Assembly: GCF_902713425.1 (NCBI RefSeq)
Contig: NC_081217.1
Location: 11,235,585 to 11,299,584 of the forward strand
Reading direction: 5' to 3'
Length of the DNA stretch: 64,000 bases
From: Acipenser ruthenus
Lineage: Eukaryota > Chordata > Actinopteri > Acipenseriformes > Acipenseridae
Shown: positions 21,063 to 33,913 of the stretch, in pieces
Layout of the letters: every line of letters begins with the position of its first letter
Position numbering within the stretch: the first letter of the stretch is position 1
Notes under the pieces: generated by a model
Seen by the model: only the letters and a program-made list of their open reading frames with translations
The model's database searches: none
Told to the model about the DNA's origin: nothing
Program-made: the position numbers and the translations under genes

Positions 21063-21860
21063 GTCAATGAGTCAGCCCTTAATAAACACTGTCCGTGTTC
21101 ATTTCTGTGTATATGACATTGTCTATAACCAATATCTGTTATGTAAGCGTATTGGTATGAAACCAATCGCAATTAATGCGATCCGTGTTTTCAGTCAGTT
21201 TGATAGTTTTAATCAATCATCGAAAAAGCAGCAGTTTTTTGCAACTGTAGTTCATCTTTCTTACGTTTTGGTAAGACACCCACTCAGAACGTGGCCGCTT
21301 CCTCCAGCCCCCTAAGGAACACTGGAGCGGTCATCAATAACAGCGAGCAGTTGGTCAAAAACAACACTCGCTGTCTTCTTCACGCTCAAAAACGAACACT
21401 CTCACTCTTCCTCGTGGGTAGCGAGCCCAAACACTTTCAAAACGCATTTCGCTAGCAAATCACTATAGAAATGATCCCTGAAAGTATTGTTTTATGGGCA
21501 AGTGGCCGACCGTCTCCCTCCAACTCTGAGTGGCACCGGTAGCTGTGCCGGTGACAAATAAACAGGAGCACTTTCATATAATGCAATTGCTGTAGCCCAG
21601 TGAGTTGTTACAATAACATTTCAAACTCATTCCAGACTGCAGGCGGTTAAAAGCTTAATTGGGTTCAATTTTTTGGTATGATTTAAAAAGTACGAGCCAG
21701 TTGCCTCATTTGCATTGCCTGCCTTCCTCCTTTGCACTGTGACGTCTATCAAATGTGTGCTTAAAATCTGATGAATACGATTCCCATTTGAACCGTAAAT
21801 ATTTTAATTATACGCATACAGTGTTCTGTTGGGCTCCGAGGGTGTTATCTAATAAAACAA

Positions 21861-21922
21861 CGTAATCGGTGAGCGCGTTCGGCTTAACCAAAACGTTGCT
21901 GTTTCAAGCCCACGCAGGGACG
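21861..21922 (+). pseudogene. tRNA-Asn relic, unit 6
   Basis: Same sequence as the relic at 3268-3329. Confidence 0.84.
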
Positions 21923-22683
21923 AGGCATTCTTTTTGTCAATCGCCTTTCTGTCAAGCCAGTAAACCTGTATATAATAAGAAACATTCAACAGCTCGGAAA
22001 CACCATAATAGAATCCAATGCGTTTACAAATGTGTTTTGAAACTGTTCATTTTTCACCCAAATGCGGTTCTCAAAAATTGTTTTGCCTACATTTTTCTAT
22101 TGCTATTATTATTTTTTCCAGAGTAAGACGAAAAAGCAAACATCCATGAAATAGGTAAACACTGCTACAGCGCTTGAACTGTCTCAACAAACGTTCAGCT
22201 CTAAAACGTGTACATTGAAAGTCTATTAACATCTTTAACACAATCATGTGTGTTCCAATAGCGGCTATTCCACATGGTGATCAATAAAGTGAATGCTGGC
22301 TTTGTTCACATATTAGCAAGACGTTTTCAGGATTCACGCATATTCTGAACAAGCACACTAGAATATGGTAATGAAAGGACAGGAAAATAACAGGTTTATT
22401 GGCTTTGGTCTTGTATCGTCACCCTGACTACTGTCAGGTAAGGAAGTGGCATTAATCAAAACGTAATTATGTAAGGTTACCAATGCGCAAATACGAAGCA
22501 TATTAAAACTTCTTCACAATCTTAAATCTTCCCACATGCATTTCAAACACTTACTGATAAGTACGGCCCTTTCCCAATGTAACTGCTTTGTTTGAACACC
22601 AAAGATGGCTTGGATATTTATGAAACCACGATACTATTGTTCCCACTTTCTTTAGAACTACCAAATGTGCGCTTCCCATGTCA

Positions 22684-22757
22684 GCCCTAGTGGCCTAATG
22701 GCTAAGGCCACTGGCCTCCTAAGCCAGGGATAGTGGGTTCGAGTCCCATCTGGGGTG
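22684..22757 (+). tRNA. tRNA-Arg-CCT: tRNA-Arg (CCT), unit 7
   Basis: No difference from the gene at 372-445. Confidence 0.92.
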
Positions 22758-23194
22758 GGGTTTTGTTATAAAATCGAACATAATTGTGTTATGTTTTATT
22801 GGCATGTGATATTTTGTAGATCTTGTTATCTGCTAAGTCCGCTCACGCTAGCCACAACGTGCTTGAGTGCTGTGGCAGCAGCCATGAAGCAAGTCAGTTT
22901 TTCAGTTGAAATCAAGATCTACTTTGTTTTTTGTGTATGGGTGGTTTGAAAAGATCACTTAAATTGTTACGTATTTTGAAATAAAGATGTATTCATTATT
23001 ATGAACGTTGACAGAAAGGATATTGTATTTACATTTCCCACGTGTGCTTGCCTTGTATAAATCGATGGAGTTTCAACAAAGGCATTTGACTTCGGTTCAT
23101 GTTAGCCTATACTGCCATCTGCAGCATTACCGCGGGTGTCTTTTACTTCTTTTGACAATAATATGGATCATTTCACAGTCCAATGTAAGAACAT

Positions 23195-23276
23195 GTAGTC
23201 GTGGCCGAGTGGTTAAGGCGATGGACTAGAAATCCATTGGGGTTTCCCCGCGCAGGTTCGAATCCTGCCGACTACG
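23195..23276 (+). tRNA. tRNA-Ser-AGA: tRNA-Ser (AGA), unit 7
   Basis: No difference from the gene at 883-964. Confidence 0.97.
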
Positions 23277-23441
23277 TAAGCTTTCTTTTTAATTGTATGT
23301 GTTCATTCCTAATACATGTTTAAAGATGAGGAATCTGAAATATTACTGGTTCTACTTCATATCGCACCGGTTCATTTAGTTAAAGAATGTTCATTTTGGC
23401 ACCATTCCAAATGCTGTGGTTTCTTTAAAGAAGAAAAGTCA

Positions 23442-23515
23442 TGGCCCGTACGGGGATCGAACCCGCGACCTTGGCGTTATTAGCACCACGCTCTAACCAA
23501 CTGAGCTAACCGGCC
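23442..23515 (-). tRNA. tRNA-Ile-AAT: tRNA-Ile (AAT), unit 7
   Basis: No difference from the gene at 1130-1203. Confidence 0.97.
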
Positions 23516-23803
23516 ACACACATGGAGCGCGTTAATAAAACCCGAGAAAAACAAGGCCTGCGGACATTATGATTACCAAGATGTTATGTTAAACTCAACA
23601 ATAACACATTCAAAGTATTGGAAAGGCATAATTAGAGGTCTCATCTTTATGAGGCAGTTTAGCAGTGTGAAGAAAGTGGCGAGGTGCGGGCTTGCGGTGA
23701 CTTTCTCTCATTTAAAAAGCTGTGATTTGAATACTAAAAAGAAAAACATGTAAAATTACCAAGCATTCGGTGGACGTTTTAGAAATAAATTAACAAGAAC
23801 TGT

Positions 23804-23885
23804 TGTCAGAAGTGGGGTTCGAGCCCACGCCTCCATGGAGACTGCGACCTGACCACAGCGCCTTAGACCGCTCGGCCATCCTGAC
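23804..23885 (-). tRNA. tRNA-Leu-CAG: tRNA-Leu (CAG), G37 form, unit 7
   Basis: Same as the G37 gene at 8930-9011. Confidence 0.9.
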
Positions 23886-24306
23886 TTACACCGACGACTT
23901 TGCACAACGCTGCAGCACACTGCTGAACCTCCCATGTCTGACGCTGCAGTAAATCACCTGGCGTGTGCGTGTACTTGTTCTTTTTCTGTTTATATTAAGG
24001 AGGGCGACAGGTTTTGTCGCATTTTGTATGGAATCACAAGGACACTCCTCTTACTGAAAGAAAATATACTGCAAACAGAGCGATCGCTTCACGGTTTGAA
24101 TCAAAATCAGAACAGTCTGTTAGCAAATGAACTTCATCAAAAAACCACAAAGGCATTACATAAATGTTACAGATATATTTCGTAGACAGAACAGTTGTAA
24201 CATATTTGAGTACATTTCTAAACAATCTGCTAATAACAGACATAATCTCAAAGCGCTATAATTTATTTTCAGATCTTATGAAAGACAAGTATGGTTGCGC
24301 ATTATA

Positions 24307-24781
24307 TCACAGAAAACAGGATAATCCTAGCGCTTCATTTAATCCCTCGGGTTGTACCATATGGAGATAGAAGATCCATTTGGATTCACATTGTAATAGT
24401 TTTTGATCGAGATTATCACGTCCTCGAGCTTGAAATATTTTTTGTATGCTGCGGTATTTCAGATCTGAAATGGAATGTTTGGCATCTACGAAATGTCTAG
24501 CTAGTGGTGAATGGATATCTTTTCTCCTAATTGAACTTTTATGCTTGCTCATCAATGCGCAATCGTCACTGTCTAGTAGTTTTACCAACATATTGCAAAT
24601 GGCAAGGACAAAAAAACAAATAAATGACATGCGTTGAAGCACAGGTCATCACTTGTAAGACACTGTACTCTTTTTTCGTTGTATGGCTTGTAAAACGCAA
24701 ACGCATTATCACAGGCGGCACAATTACGACATGGAAAATAATCCAGTAGATTTGTCCAGTACACCTAGATCTCTCGAACAT
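24307..24781 (-). mobile_element. Penelope-like fossil, unit 7
   Basis: Same broken fragment as at 1995-2469. Confidence 0.77.
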
Positions 24782-25579
24782 GTCAATGAGTCAGCCCTTA
24801 ATAAACACTGTCCGTGTTCATTTCTGTGTATATGACATTGTCTATAACCAATATCTGTTATGTAAGCGTATTGGTATGAAACCAATCGCAATTAATGCGA
24901 TCCGTGTTTTCAGTCAGTTTGATAGTTTTAATCAATCATCGAAAAAGCAGCAGTGCTTTGCAACTGTAGTTCATCTTTCTTACGTTTTGGTAAGACACCC
25001 ACTCAGAACGTGTCCGCTTCCTCCAGCCCCCTAAGGAACACTGGAGCGGTCATCAATAACAGCGAGCAGTTGGTCAAAAACAACACTCGCTGTCTTCTTC
25101 ACGCTCAAAAACGAACACTCTCACTCTTCCTCGTGGGTAGCGAGCCCAAACACTTTCAAAACGCATTTCGCTAGCAAATCACTATAGAAATGATCCCTGA
25201 AAGTATTGTTTTATGGGCAAGTGGCCGACCGTCTCCCTCCAACTCTGAGTGGCACCGGTAGCTGTGCCGGTGACAAATAAACAGGAGCACTTTCATATAA
25301 TGCAATTGCTGTAGCCCAGTGAGTTGTTACAATAACATTTCAAACTCATTCCAGACTGCAGGCGGTTAAAAGCTTAATTGGGTTCAATTTTTTGGTATGA
25401 TTTAAAAAGTACGAGCCAGTTGCCTCATTTGCATTGCCTGCCTTCCTCCTTTGCACTGTGACGTCTATCAAATGTGTGCTTAAAATCTGATGAATACGAT
25501 TCCCATTTGAACCGTAAATATTTTAATTATACGCATACAGTGTTCTGTTGGGCTCCGAGGGTGTTATCTAATAAAACAA

Positions 25580-25641
25580 CGTAATCGGTGAGCGCGTTCG
25601 GCTTAACCAAAACGTTGCTGTTTCAAGCCCACGCAGGGACG
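25580..25641 (+). pseudogene. tRNA-Asn relic, unit 7
   Basis: Same sequence as the relic at 3268-3329. Confidence 0.84.
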
Positions 25642-26402
25642 AGGCATTCTTTTTGTCAATCGCCTTTCTGTCAAGCCAGTAAACCTGTATATAATAAGAA
25701 ACATTCAACAGCTCGGAAACACCATAATAGAATCCAATGCGTTTACAAATGTGTTTTGAAACTGTTCATTTTTCACCCAAATGCGGTTCTCAAAAATTGT
25801 TTTGCCTACATTTTTCTATTGCTATTATTATTTTTTCCAGAGTAAGACGAAAAAGCAAACATCCATGAAATAGGTAAACACTGCTACAGCGCTTGAACTG
25901 TCTCAACAAACGTTCAGCTCTAAAACGTGTACATTGAAAGTCTATTAACATCTTTAACACAATCATGTGTGTTCCAATAGCGGCTATTCCACATGGTGAT
26001 CAATAAAGTGAATGCTGGCTTTGTTCACATATTAGCAAGACGTTTTCAGGATTCACGCATATTCTGAACAAGCACACTAGAATATGGTAATGAAAGGACA
26101 GGAAAATAACAGGTTTATTGGCTTTGGTCTTGTATCGTCACCCTGACTACTGTCAGGTAAGGAAGTGGCATTAATCAAAACGTAATTATGTAAGGTTACC
26201 AATGCGCAAATACGAAGCATATTAAAACTTCTTCACAATCTTAAATCTTCCCACATGCATTTCAAACACTTACTGATAAGTACGGCCCTTTCCCAATGTA
26301 ACTGCTTTGTTTGAACACCAAAGATGGCTTGGATATTTATGAAACCACGATACTATTGTTCCCACTTTCTTTAGAACTACCAAATGTGCGCTTCCCATGT
26401 CA

Positions 26403-26476
26403 GCCCTAGTGGCCTAATGGCTAAGGCCACTGGCCTCCTAAGCCAGGGATAGTGGGTTCGAGTCCCATCTGGGGTG
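26403..26476 (+). tRNA. tRNA-Arg-CCT: tRNA-Arg (CCT), unit 8
   Basis: No difference from the gene at 372-445. Confidence 0.92.
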
Positions 26477-26913
26477 GGGTTTTGTTATAAAATCGAACAT
26501 AATTGTGTTATGTTTTATTGGCATGTGATATTTTGTAGATCTTGTTATCTGCTAAGTCCGCTCACGCTAGCCACAACGTGCTTGAGTGCTGTGGCAGCAG
26601 CCATGAAGCAAGTCAGTTTTTCAGTTGAAATCAAGATCTACTTTGTTTTTTGTGTATGGGTGGTTTGAAAAGATCACTTAAATTGTTACGTATTTTGAAA
26701 TAAAGATGTATTCATTATTATGAACGTTGACAGAAAGGATATTGTATTTACATTTCCCACGTGTGCTTGCCTTGTATAAATCGATGGAGTTTCAACAAAG
26801 GCATTTGACTTCGGTTCATGTTAGCCTATACTGCCATCTGCAGCATTACCGCGGGTGTCTTTTACTTCTTTTGACAATAATATGGATCATTTCACAGTCC
26901 AATGTAAGAACAT

Positions 26914-26995
26914 GTAGTCGTGGCCGAGTGGTTAAGGCGATGGACTAGAAATCCATTGGGGTTTCCCCGCGCAGGTTCGAATCCTGCCGACTACG
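26914..26995 (+). tRNA. tRNA-Ser-AGA: tRNA-Ser (AGA), unit 8
   Basis: No difference from the gene at 883-964. Confidence 0.97.
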
Positions 26996-27160
26996 TAAGC
27001 TTTCTTTTTAATTGTATGTGTTCATTCCTAATACATGTTTAAAGATGAGGAATTTGAAATATTACTGGTTCTACTTCATATCGCACCGGTTCATTTTGTT
27101 AAAGAATGTTCATTTTGGCACCATTCCAAATGCTGTGGTTTCTTTAAAGAAGAAAAGTCA

Positions 27161-27234
27161 TGGCCCGTACGGGGATCGAACCCGCGACCTTGGCGTTATT
27201 AGCACCACGCTCTAACCAACTGAGCTAACCGGCC
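27161..27234 (-). tRNA. tRNA-Ile-AAT: tRNA-Ile (AAT), unit 8
   Basis: No difference from the gene at 1130-1203. The deletion of units 4 and 6 is absent. Confidence 0.97.
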
Positions 27235-27522
27235 ACACACATGGAGCGCGTTAATAAAACCCGAGAAAAACAAGGCCTGCGGACATTATGATTACCAAGA
27301 TGTTATGTTAAACTCAACAATAACACATTCAAAGTATTGGAAAGGCATAATTAGAGGTCTCATCTTTATGAGGCAGTTTAGCAGTGTGAAGAAAGTGGCG
27401 AGGTGCGGGCTTGCGGTGACTTTCTCTCATTTAAAAAGCTGTGATTTGAATACTAAAAAGAAAAACATGTAAAATTACCAAGCATTCGGTGGACGTTTTA
27501 GAAATAAATTAACAAGAACTGT

Positions 27523-27604
27523 TGTCAGAAGTGGGGTTCGAGCCCACGCCTCCATGGAGACTGCGAACTGACCACAGCGCCTTAGACCGCTCGGCCATCC
27601 TGAC
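27523..27604 (-). tRNA. tRNA-Leu-CAG: tRNA-Leu (CAG), T37 form, unit 8
   Basis: No difference from the gene at 1492-1573. Confidence 0.87.
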
Positions 27605-28025
27605 TTACACCGACGACTTTGCACAACGCTGCAGCACACTGCTGAACCTCCCATGTCTGACGCTGCAGTAAATCACCTGGCGTGTGCGTGTACTTGTTCT
27701 TTTTCTGTTTATATTAAGGAGGGCGACAGGTTTTGTCGCATTTTGTATGGAATCACAAGGACACTCCTCTTACTGAAAGAAAATATACTGCAAACAGAGC
27801 GATCGCTTCACGGTTTGAATCAAAATCAGAACAGTCTGTTAGCAAATGAACTTCATCAAAAAACCACAAAGGCATTACATAAATGTTACAGATATATTTC
27901 GTAGACAGAACAGTTGTAACATATTTGAGTACATTTCTAAACAATCTGCTAATAACAGACATAATCTCAAAGCGCTATAATTTATTTTCAGATCTTATGA
28001 AAGACAAGTATGGTTGCGCATTATA

Positions 28026-28500
28026 TCACAGAAAACAGGATAATCCTAGCGCTTCATTTAATCCCTCGGGTTGTACCATATGGAGATAGAAGATCCATTT
28101 GGATTCACATTGTAATAGTTTTTGATCGAGATTATCACGTCCTCGAGCTTGAAATATTTTTTGTATGCTGCGGTATTTCAGATCTGAAATGGAATGTTTG
28201 GCATCTACGAAATGTCTAGCTAGTGGTGAATGGATATCTTTTCTCCTAATTGAACTTTTATGCTTGCTCATCAATGCGCAATCGTCACTGTCTAGTAGTT
28301 TTACCAACATATTGCAAATGGCAAGGACAAAAAAACAAATAAATGACATGCGTTGAAGCACAGGTCATCACTTGTAAGACACTGTACTCTTTTTTCGTTG
28401 TATGGCTTGTAAAACGCAAACGCATTATCACAGGCGGCACAATTACGACATGGAAAATAATCCAGTAGATTTGTCCAGTACACCTAGATCTCTCGAACAT
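28026..28500 (-). mobile_element. Penelope-like fossil, unit 8
   Basis: Same broken fragment as at 1995-2469. Confidence 0.77.
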
Positions 28501-29298
28501 GTCAATGAGTCAGCCCTTAATAAACACTGTCCGTGTTCATTTCTGTGTATATGACATTGTCTATAACCAATATCTGTTATGTAAGCGTATTGGTATGAAA
28601 CCAATCGCAATTAATGCGATCCGTGTTTTCAGTCAGTTTGATAGTTTTAATCAATCATCGAAAAAGCAGCAGTGCTTTGCAACTGTAGTTCATCTTTCTT
28701 ACGTTTTGGTAAGACACCCACTCAGAACGTGTCCGCTTCCTCCAGCCCCCTAAGGAACACTGGAGCGGTCATCAATAACAGCGAGCAGTTGGTCAAAAAC
28801 AACACTCGCTGTCTTCTTCACGCTCAAAAACGAACACTCTCACTCTTCCTCGTGGGTAGCGAGCCCAAACACTTTCAAAACGCATTTCGCTAGCAAATCA
28901 CTATAGAAATGATCCCTGAAAGTATTGTTTTATGGGCAAGTGGCCGACCGTCTCCCTCCAACTCTGAGTGGCACCGGTAGCTGTGCCGGTGACAAATAAA
29001 CAGGAGCACTTTCATATAATGCAATTGCTGTAGCCCAGTGAGTTGTTACAATAACATTTCAAACTCATTCCAGACTGCAGGCGGTTAAAAGCTTAATTGG
29101 GTTCAATTTTTTGGTATGATTTAAAAAGTACGAGCCAGTTGCCTCATTTGCATTGCCTGCCTTCCTCCTTTGCACTGTGACGTCTATCAAATGTGTGCTT
29201 AAAATCTGATGAATACGATTCCCATTTGAACCGTAAATATTTTAATTATACGCATACAGTGTTCTGTTGGGCTCCGAGGGTGTTATCTAATAAAACAA

Positions 29299-29360
29299 CG
29301 TAATCGGTGAGCGCGTTCGGCTTAACCAAAACGTTGCTGTTTCAAGCCCACGCAGGGACG
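29299..29360 (+). pseudogene. tRNA-Asn relic, unit 8
   Basis: Same sequence as the relic at 3268-3329. Confidence 0.84.
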
Positions 29361-30121
29361 AGGCATTCTTTTTGTCAATCGCCTTTCTGTCAAGCCAGTA
29401 AACCTGTATATAATAAGAAACATTCAACAGCTCGGAAACACCATAATAGAATCCAATGCGTTTACAAATGTGTTTTGAAACTGTTCATTTTTCACCCAAA
29501 TGCGGTTCTCAAAAATTGTTTTGCCTACATTTTTCTATTGCTATTATTATTTTTTCCAGAGTAAGACGAAAAAGCAAACATCCATGAAATAGGTAAACAC
29601 TGCTACAGCGTTTGAACTGTCTCAACAAACGTTCAGCTCTAAAACGTGTACATTGAAAGTCTATTAACATCTTTAACACAATCATGTGTGTTCCAATAGC
29701 GGCTATTCCACATGGTGATCAATAAAGTGAATGCTGGCTTTGTTCACATATTAGCAAGACGTTTTCAGGATTCACGCATATTCTGAACAAGCACACTAGA
29801 ATATGGTAATGAAAGGACAGGAAAATAACAGGTTTATTGGCTTTGGTCTTGTATCGTCACCCTGACTACTGTCAGGTAAGGAAGTGGCATTAATCAAAAC
29901 GTAATTATGTAAGGTTACCAATGCGCAAATACGAAGCATATTAAAACTTCTTCACAATCTTAAATCTTCCCACATGCATTTCAAACACTTACTGATAAGT
30001 ACGGCCCTTTCCCAATGTAACTGCTTTGTTTGAACACCAAAGATGGCTTGGATATTTATGAAACCACGATACTATTGTTCCCACTTTCTTTAGAACTACC
30101 AAATGTGCGCTTCCCATGTCA

Positions 30122-30195
30122 GCCCTAGTGGCCTAATGGCTAAGGCCACTGGCCTCCTAAGCCAGGGATAGTGGGTTCGAGTCCCATCTGGGGTG
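30122..30195 (+). tRNA. tRNA-Arg-CCT: tRNA-Arg (CCT), unit 9
   Basis: No difference from the gene at 372-445. Confidence 0.92.
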
Positions 30196-30632
30196 GGGTT
30201 TTGTTATAAAATCGAACATAATTGTGTTATGTTTTATTGGCATGTGATATTTTGTAGATCTTGTTATCTGCTAAGTCCGCTCACGCTAGCCACAACGTGC
30301 TTGAGTGCTGTGGCAGCAGCCATGAAGCAAGTCAGTTTTTCAGTTGAAATCAAGATCTACTTTGTTTTTTGTGTATGGGTGGTTTGAAAAGATCACTTAA
30401 ATTGTTACGTATTTTGAAATAAAGATGTATTCATTATTATGAACGTTGACAGAAAGGATATTGTATTTACATTTCCCACGTGTGCTTGCCTTGTATAAAT
30501 CGATGGAGTTTCAACAAAGGCATTTGACTTCGGTTCATGTTAGCCTATACTGCCATCTGCAGCATTACCGCGGGTGTCTTTTACTTCTTTTGACAATAAT
30601 ATGGATCATTTCACAGTCCAATGTAAGAACAT

Positions 30633-30714
30633 GTAGTCGTGGCCGAGTGGTTAAGGCGATGGACTAGAAATCCATTGGGGTTTCCCCGCGCAGGTTCGAA
30701 TCCTGCCGACTACG
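30633..30714 (+). tRNA. tRNA-Ser-AGA: tRNA-Ser (AGA), unit 9
   Basis: No difference from the gene at 883-964. Confidence 0.97.
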
Positions 30715-30879
30715 TAAGCTTTCTTTTTAATTGTATGTGTTCATTCCTAATACATGTTTAAAGATGAGGAATTTGAAATATTACTGGTTCTACTTCATAT
30801 CGCACCGGTTCATTTTGTTAAAGAATGTTCATTTTGGCACCATTCCAAATGCTGTGGTTTCTTTAAAGAAGAAAAGTCA

Positions 30880-30953
30880 TGGCCCGTACGGGGATCGAAC
30901 CCGCGACCTCGGCGTTATTAGCACCACGCTCTAACCAACTGAGCTAACCGGCC
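30880..30953 (-). tRNA. tRNA-Ile-AAT: tRNA-Ile (AAT), unit 9, variable-loop variant
   Basis: T to C on the plus strand at 30910 changes the first base after the anticodon stem (position 44) from A to G. This should have little effect on folding. Confidence 0.95.
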
Positions 30954-31241
30954 ACACACATGGAGCGCGTTAATAAAACCCGAGAAAAACAAGGCCTGTG
31001 GACATTATGATTACCAAGATGTTATGTTAAACTCAACAATAACACATTCAAAGTATTGGAAAGGCATAATTAGAGGTCTCATCTTTATGAGGCAGTTTAG
31101 CAGTGTGAAGAAAGTGGCGAGGTGCGGGCTTGCGGTGACTTTCTCTCATTTAAAAAGCTGTGATTTGAATACTAAAAAGAAAAACATGTAAAATTACCAA
31201 GCATTCGGTGGACGTTTTAGAAATAAATTAACAAGAACTGT

Positions 31242-31323
31242 TGTCAGAAGTGGGGTTCGAGCCCACGCCTCCATGGAGACTGCGACCTGACCACAGCGCC
31301 TTAGACCGCTCGGCCATCCTGAC
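31242..31323 (-). tRNA. tRNA-Leu-CAG: tRNA-Leu (CAG), G37 form, unit 9
   Basis: Same as the G37 gene at 8930-9011, but sitting in a unit whose Ser-Ile spacer is type B. It is the only such combination in the window. Confidence 0.9.
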
Positions 31324-31744
31324 TTACACCGACGACTTTGCACAACGCTGCAGCACACTGCTGAACCTCCCATGTCTGACGCTGCAGTAAATCACCTGGC
31401 GTGTGCGTGTACTTGTTCTTTTTCTGTTTATATTAAGGAGGGCGACAGGTTTTGTCGCATTTTGTATGGAATCACAAGGACACTCCTCTTACTGAAAGAA
31501 AATATACTGCAAACAGAGCGATCGCTTCACGGTTTGAATCAAAATCAGAACAGTCTGTTAGCAAATGAACTTCATCAAAAAACCACAAAGGCATTACATA
31601 AATGTTACAGATATATTTCGTAGACAGAACAGTTGTAACATATTTGAGTACATTTCTAAACAATCTGCTAATAACAGACATAATCTCAAAGCGCTATAAT
31701 TTATTTTCAGATCTTATGAAAGACAAGTATGGTTGCGCATTATA

Positions 31745-32219
31745 TCACAGAAAACAGGATAATCCTAGCGCTTCATTTAATCCCTCGGGTTGTACCATAT
31801 GGAGATAGAAGATCCATTTGGATTCACATTGTAATAGTTTTTGATCGAGATTATCACGTCCTCGAGCTTGAAATATTTTTTGTATGCTGCGGTATTTCAG
31901 ATCTGAAATGGAATGTTTGGCATCTACGAAATGTCTAGCTAGTGGTGAATGGATATCTTTTCTCCTAATTGAACTTTTATGCTTGCTCATCAATGCGCAA
32001 TCGTCACTGTCTAGTAGTTTTACCAACATATTGCAAATGGCAAGGACAAAAAAACAAATAAATGACATGCGTTGAAGCACAGGTCATCACTTGTAAGACA
32101 CTGTACTCTTTTTTCGTTGTATGGCTTGTAAAACGCAAACGCATTATCACAGGCGGCACAATTACGACATGGAAAATAATCCAGTAGATTTGTCCAGTAC
32201 ACCTAGATCTCTCGAACAT
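31745..32219 (-). mobile_element. Penelope-like fossil, unit 9
   Basis: Same broken fragment as at 1995-2469. Confidence 0.77.
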
Positions 32220-33016
32220 GTCAATGAGTCAGCCCTTAATAAACACTGTCCGTGTTCATTTCTGTGTATATGACATTGTCTATAACCAATATCTGTTATG
32301 TAAGCGTATTGGTATGAAACCAATCGCAATTAATGCGATCCGTGTTTTCAGTCAGTTTGATAGTTTTAATCAATCATCGAAAAAGCAGCAGTGCTTTGCA
32401 ACTGTAGTTCATCTTTCTTACGTTTTGGTAAGACACCCACTCAGAACGTGTCCGCTTCCTCCAGCCCCCTAAGGAACACTGGAGCGGTCATCAATAACAG
32501 CGAGCAGTTGGTCAAAAACAACACTCGCTGTCTTCTTCACGCTCAAAAACGAACACTCTCACTCTTCCTCGTGGGTAGCGAGCCCAAACACTTTCAAAAC
32601 GCATTTCGCTAGCAAATCACTATAGAAATGATCCCTGAAAGTATTGTTTTATGGGCAAGTGGCCGACCGTCTCCCTCCAACTCTGAGTGGCACCGGTAGC
32701 TGTGCCGGTGACAAATAAACAGGAGCACTTTCATATAATGCAATTGCTGTAGCCCAGTGAGTTGTTACAATAACATTTCAAACTCATTCCAGACTGCAGG
32801 CGGTTAAAAGCTTAATTGGGTTCAATTTTTTGGTATGATTTAAAAAGTACGAGCCAGTTGCCTCATTTGCATTGCCTGCCTTCCTCCTTTGCACTGTGAC
32901 GTCTATCAAATGTGTGCTTAAAATCTGATGAATACGATTCCATTTGAACCGTAAATATTTTAATTATACGCATACAGTGTTCTGTTGGGCTCCGAGGGTG
33001 TTATCTAATAAAACAA

Positions 33017-33078
33017 CGTAATCGGTGAGCGCGTTCGGCTTAACCAAAACGTTGCTGTTTCAAGCCCACGCAGGGACG
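33017..33078 (+). pseudogene. tRNA-Asn relic, unit 9
   Basis: Same sequence as the relic at 3268-3329. The one-base loss of this unit lies upstream in the spacer. Confidence 0.84.
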
Positions 33079-33839
33079 AGGCATTCTTTTTGTCAATCGC
33101 CTTTCTGTCAAGCCAGTAAACCTGTATATAATAAGAAACATTCAACAGCTCGGAAACACCATAATAGAATCCAATGCGTTTACAAATGTGTTTTGAAACT
33201 GTTCATTTTTCACCCAAATGCGGTTCTCAAAAATTGTTTTGCCTACATTTTTCTATTGCTATTATTATTTTTTCCAGAGTAAGACGAAAAAGCAAACATC
33301 CATGAAATAGGTAAACACTGCTACAGCGCTTGAACTGTCTCAACAAACGTTCAGCTCTAAAACGTGTACATTGAAAGTCTATTAACATCTTTAACACAAT
33401 CATGTGTGTTCCAATAGCGGCTATTCCACATGGTGATCAATAAAGTGAATGCTGGCTTTGTTCACATATTAGCAAGACGTTTTCAGGATTCACGCATATT
33501 CTGAACAAGCACACTAGAATATGGTAATGAAAGGACAGGAAAATAACAGGTTTATTGGCTTTGGTCTTGTATCGTCACCCTGACTACTGTCAGGTAAGGA
33601 AGTGGCATTAATCAAAACGTAATTATGTAAGGTTACCAATGCGCAAATACGAAGCATATTAAAACTTCTTCACAATCTTAAATCTTCCCACATGCATTTC
33701 AAACACTTACTGATAAGTACGGCCCTTTCCCAATGTAACTGCTTTGTTTGAACACCAAAGATGGCTTGGATATTTATGAAACCACGATACTATTGTTCCC
33801 ACTTTCTTTAGAACTACCAAATGTGCGCTTCCCATGTCA

Positions 33840-33913
33840 GCCCTAGTGGCCTAATGGCTAAGGCCACTGGCCTCCTAAGCCAGGGATAGTGGGTTCGAGT
33901 CCCATCTGGGGTG
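33840..33913 (+). tRNA. tRNA-Arg-CCT: tRNA-Arg (CCT), unit 10
   Basis: No difference from the gene at 372-445. Confidence 0.92.

Larger units (their letters stand above)
18595..22312. repeat. Repeat unit 6 (3718 bp)
   Basis: Type B with the T37 tRNA-Leu and the same tRNA-Ile deletion as unit 4. It also has three private changes in the distal spacer, GC to TT at 21236-21237 and T to G at 21294. Confidence 0.97.
22313..26031. repeat. Repeat unit 7
   Basis: Type A with the G37 tRNA-Leu, like units 3 and 5. Confidence 0.97.
26032..29750. repeat. Repeat unit 8
   Basis: Type B with the T37 tRNA-Leu and full-length tRNA-Ile. C-to-T at 29611 near the unit end is shared with units 11 and 15. Confidence 0.97.
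29751..33468. repeat. Repeat unit 9 (3718 bp)
   Basis: Type B between Ser and Ile but with the G37 tRNA-Leu otherwise seen only in type A units, so it is a recombinant. C-to-T at 30999 is shared with units 12 and 16. One C is missing near 32940, and there is a private change at 30910 in tRNA-Ile. Confidence 0.97.
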
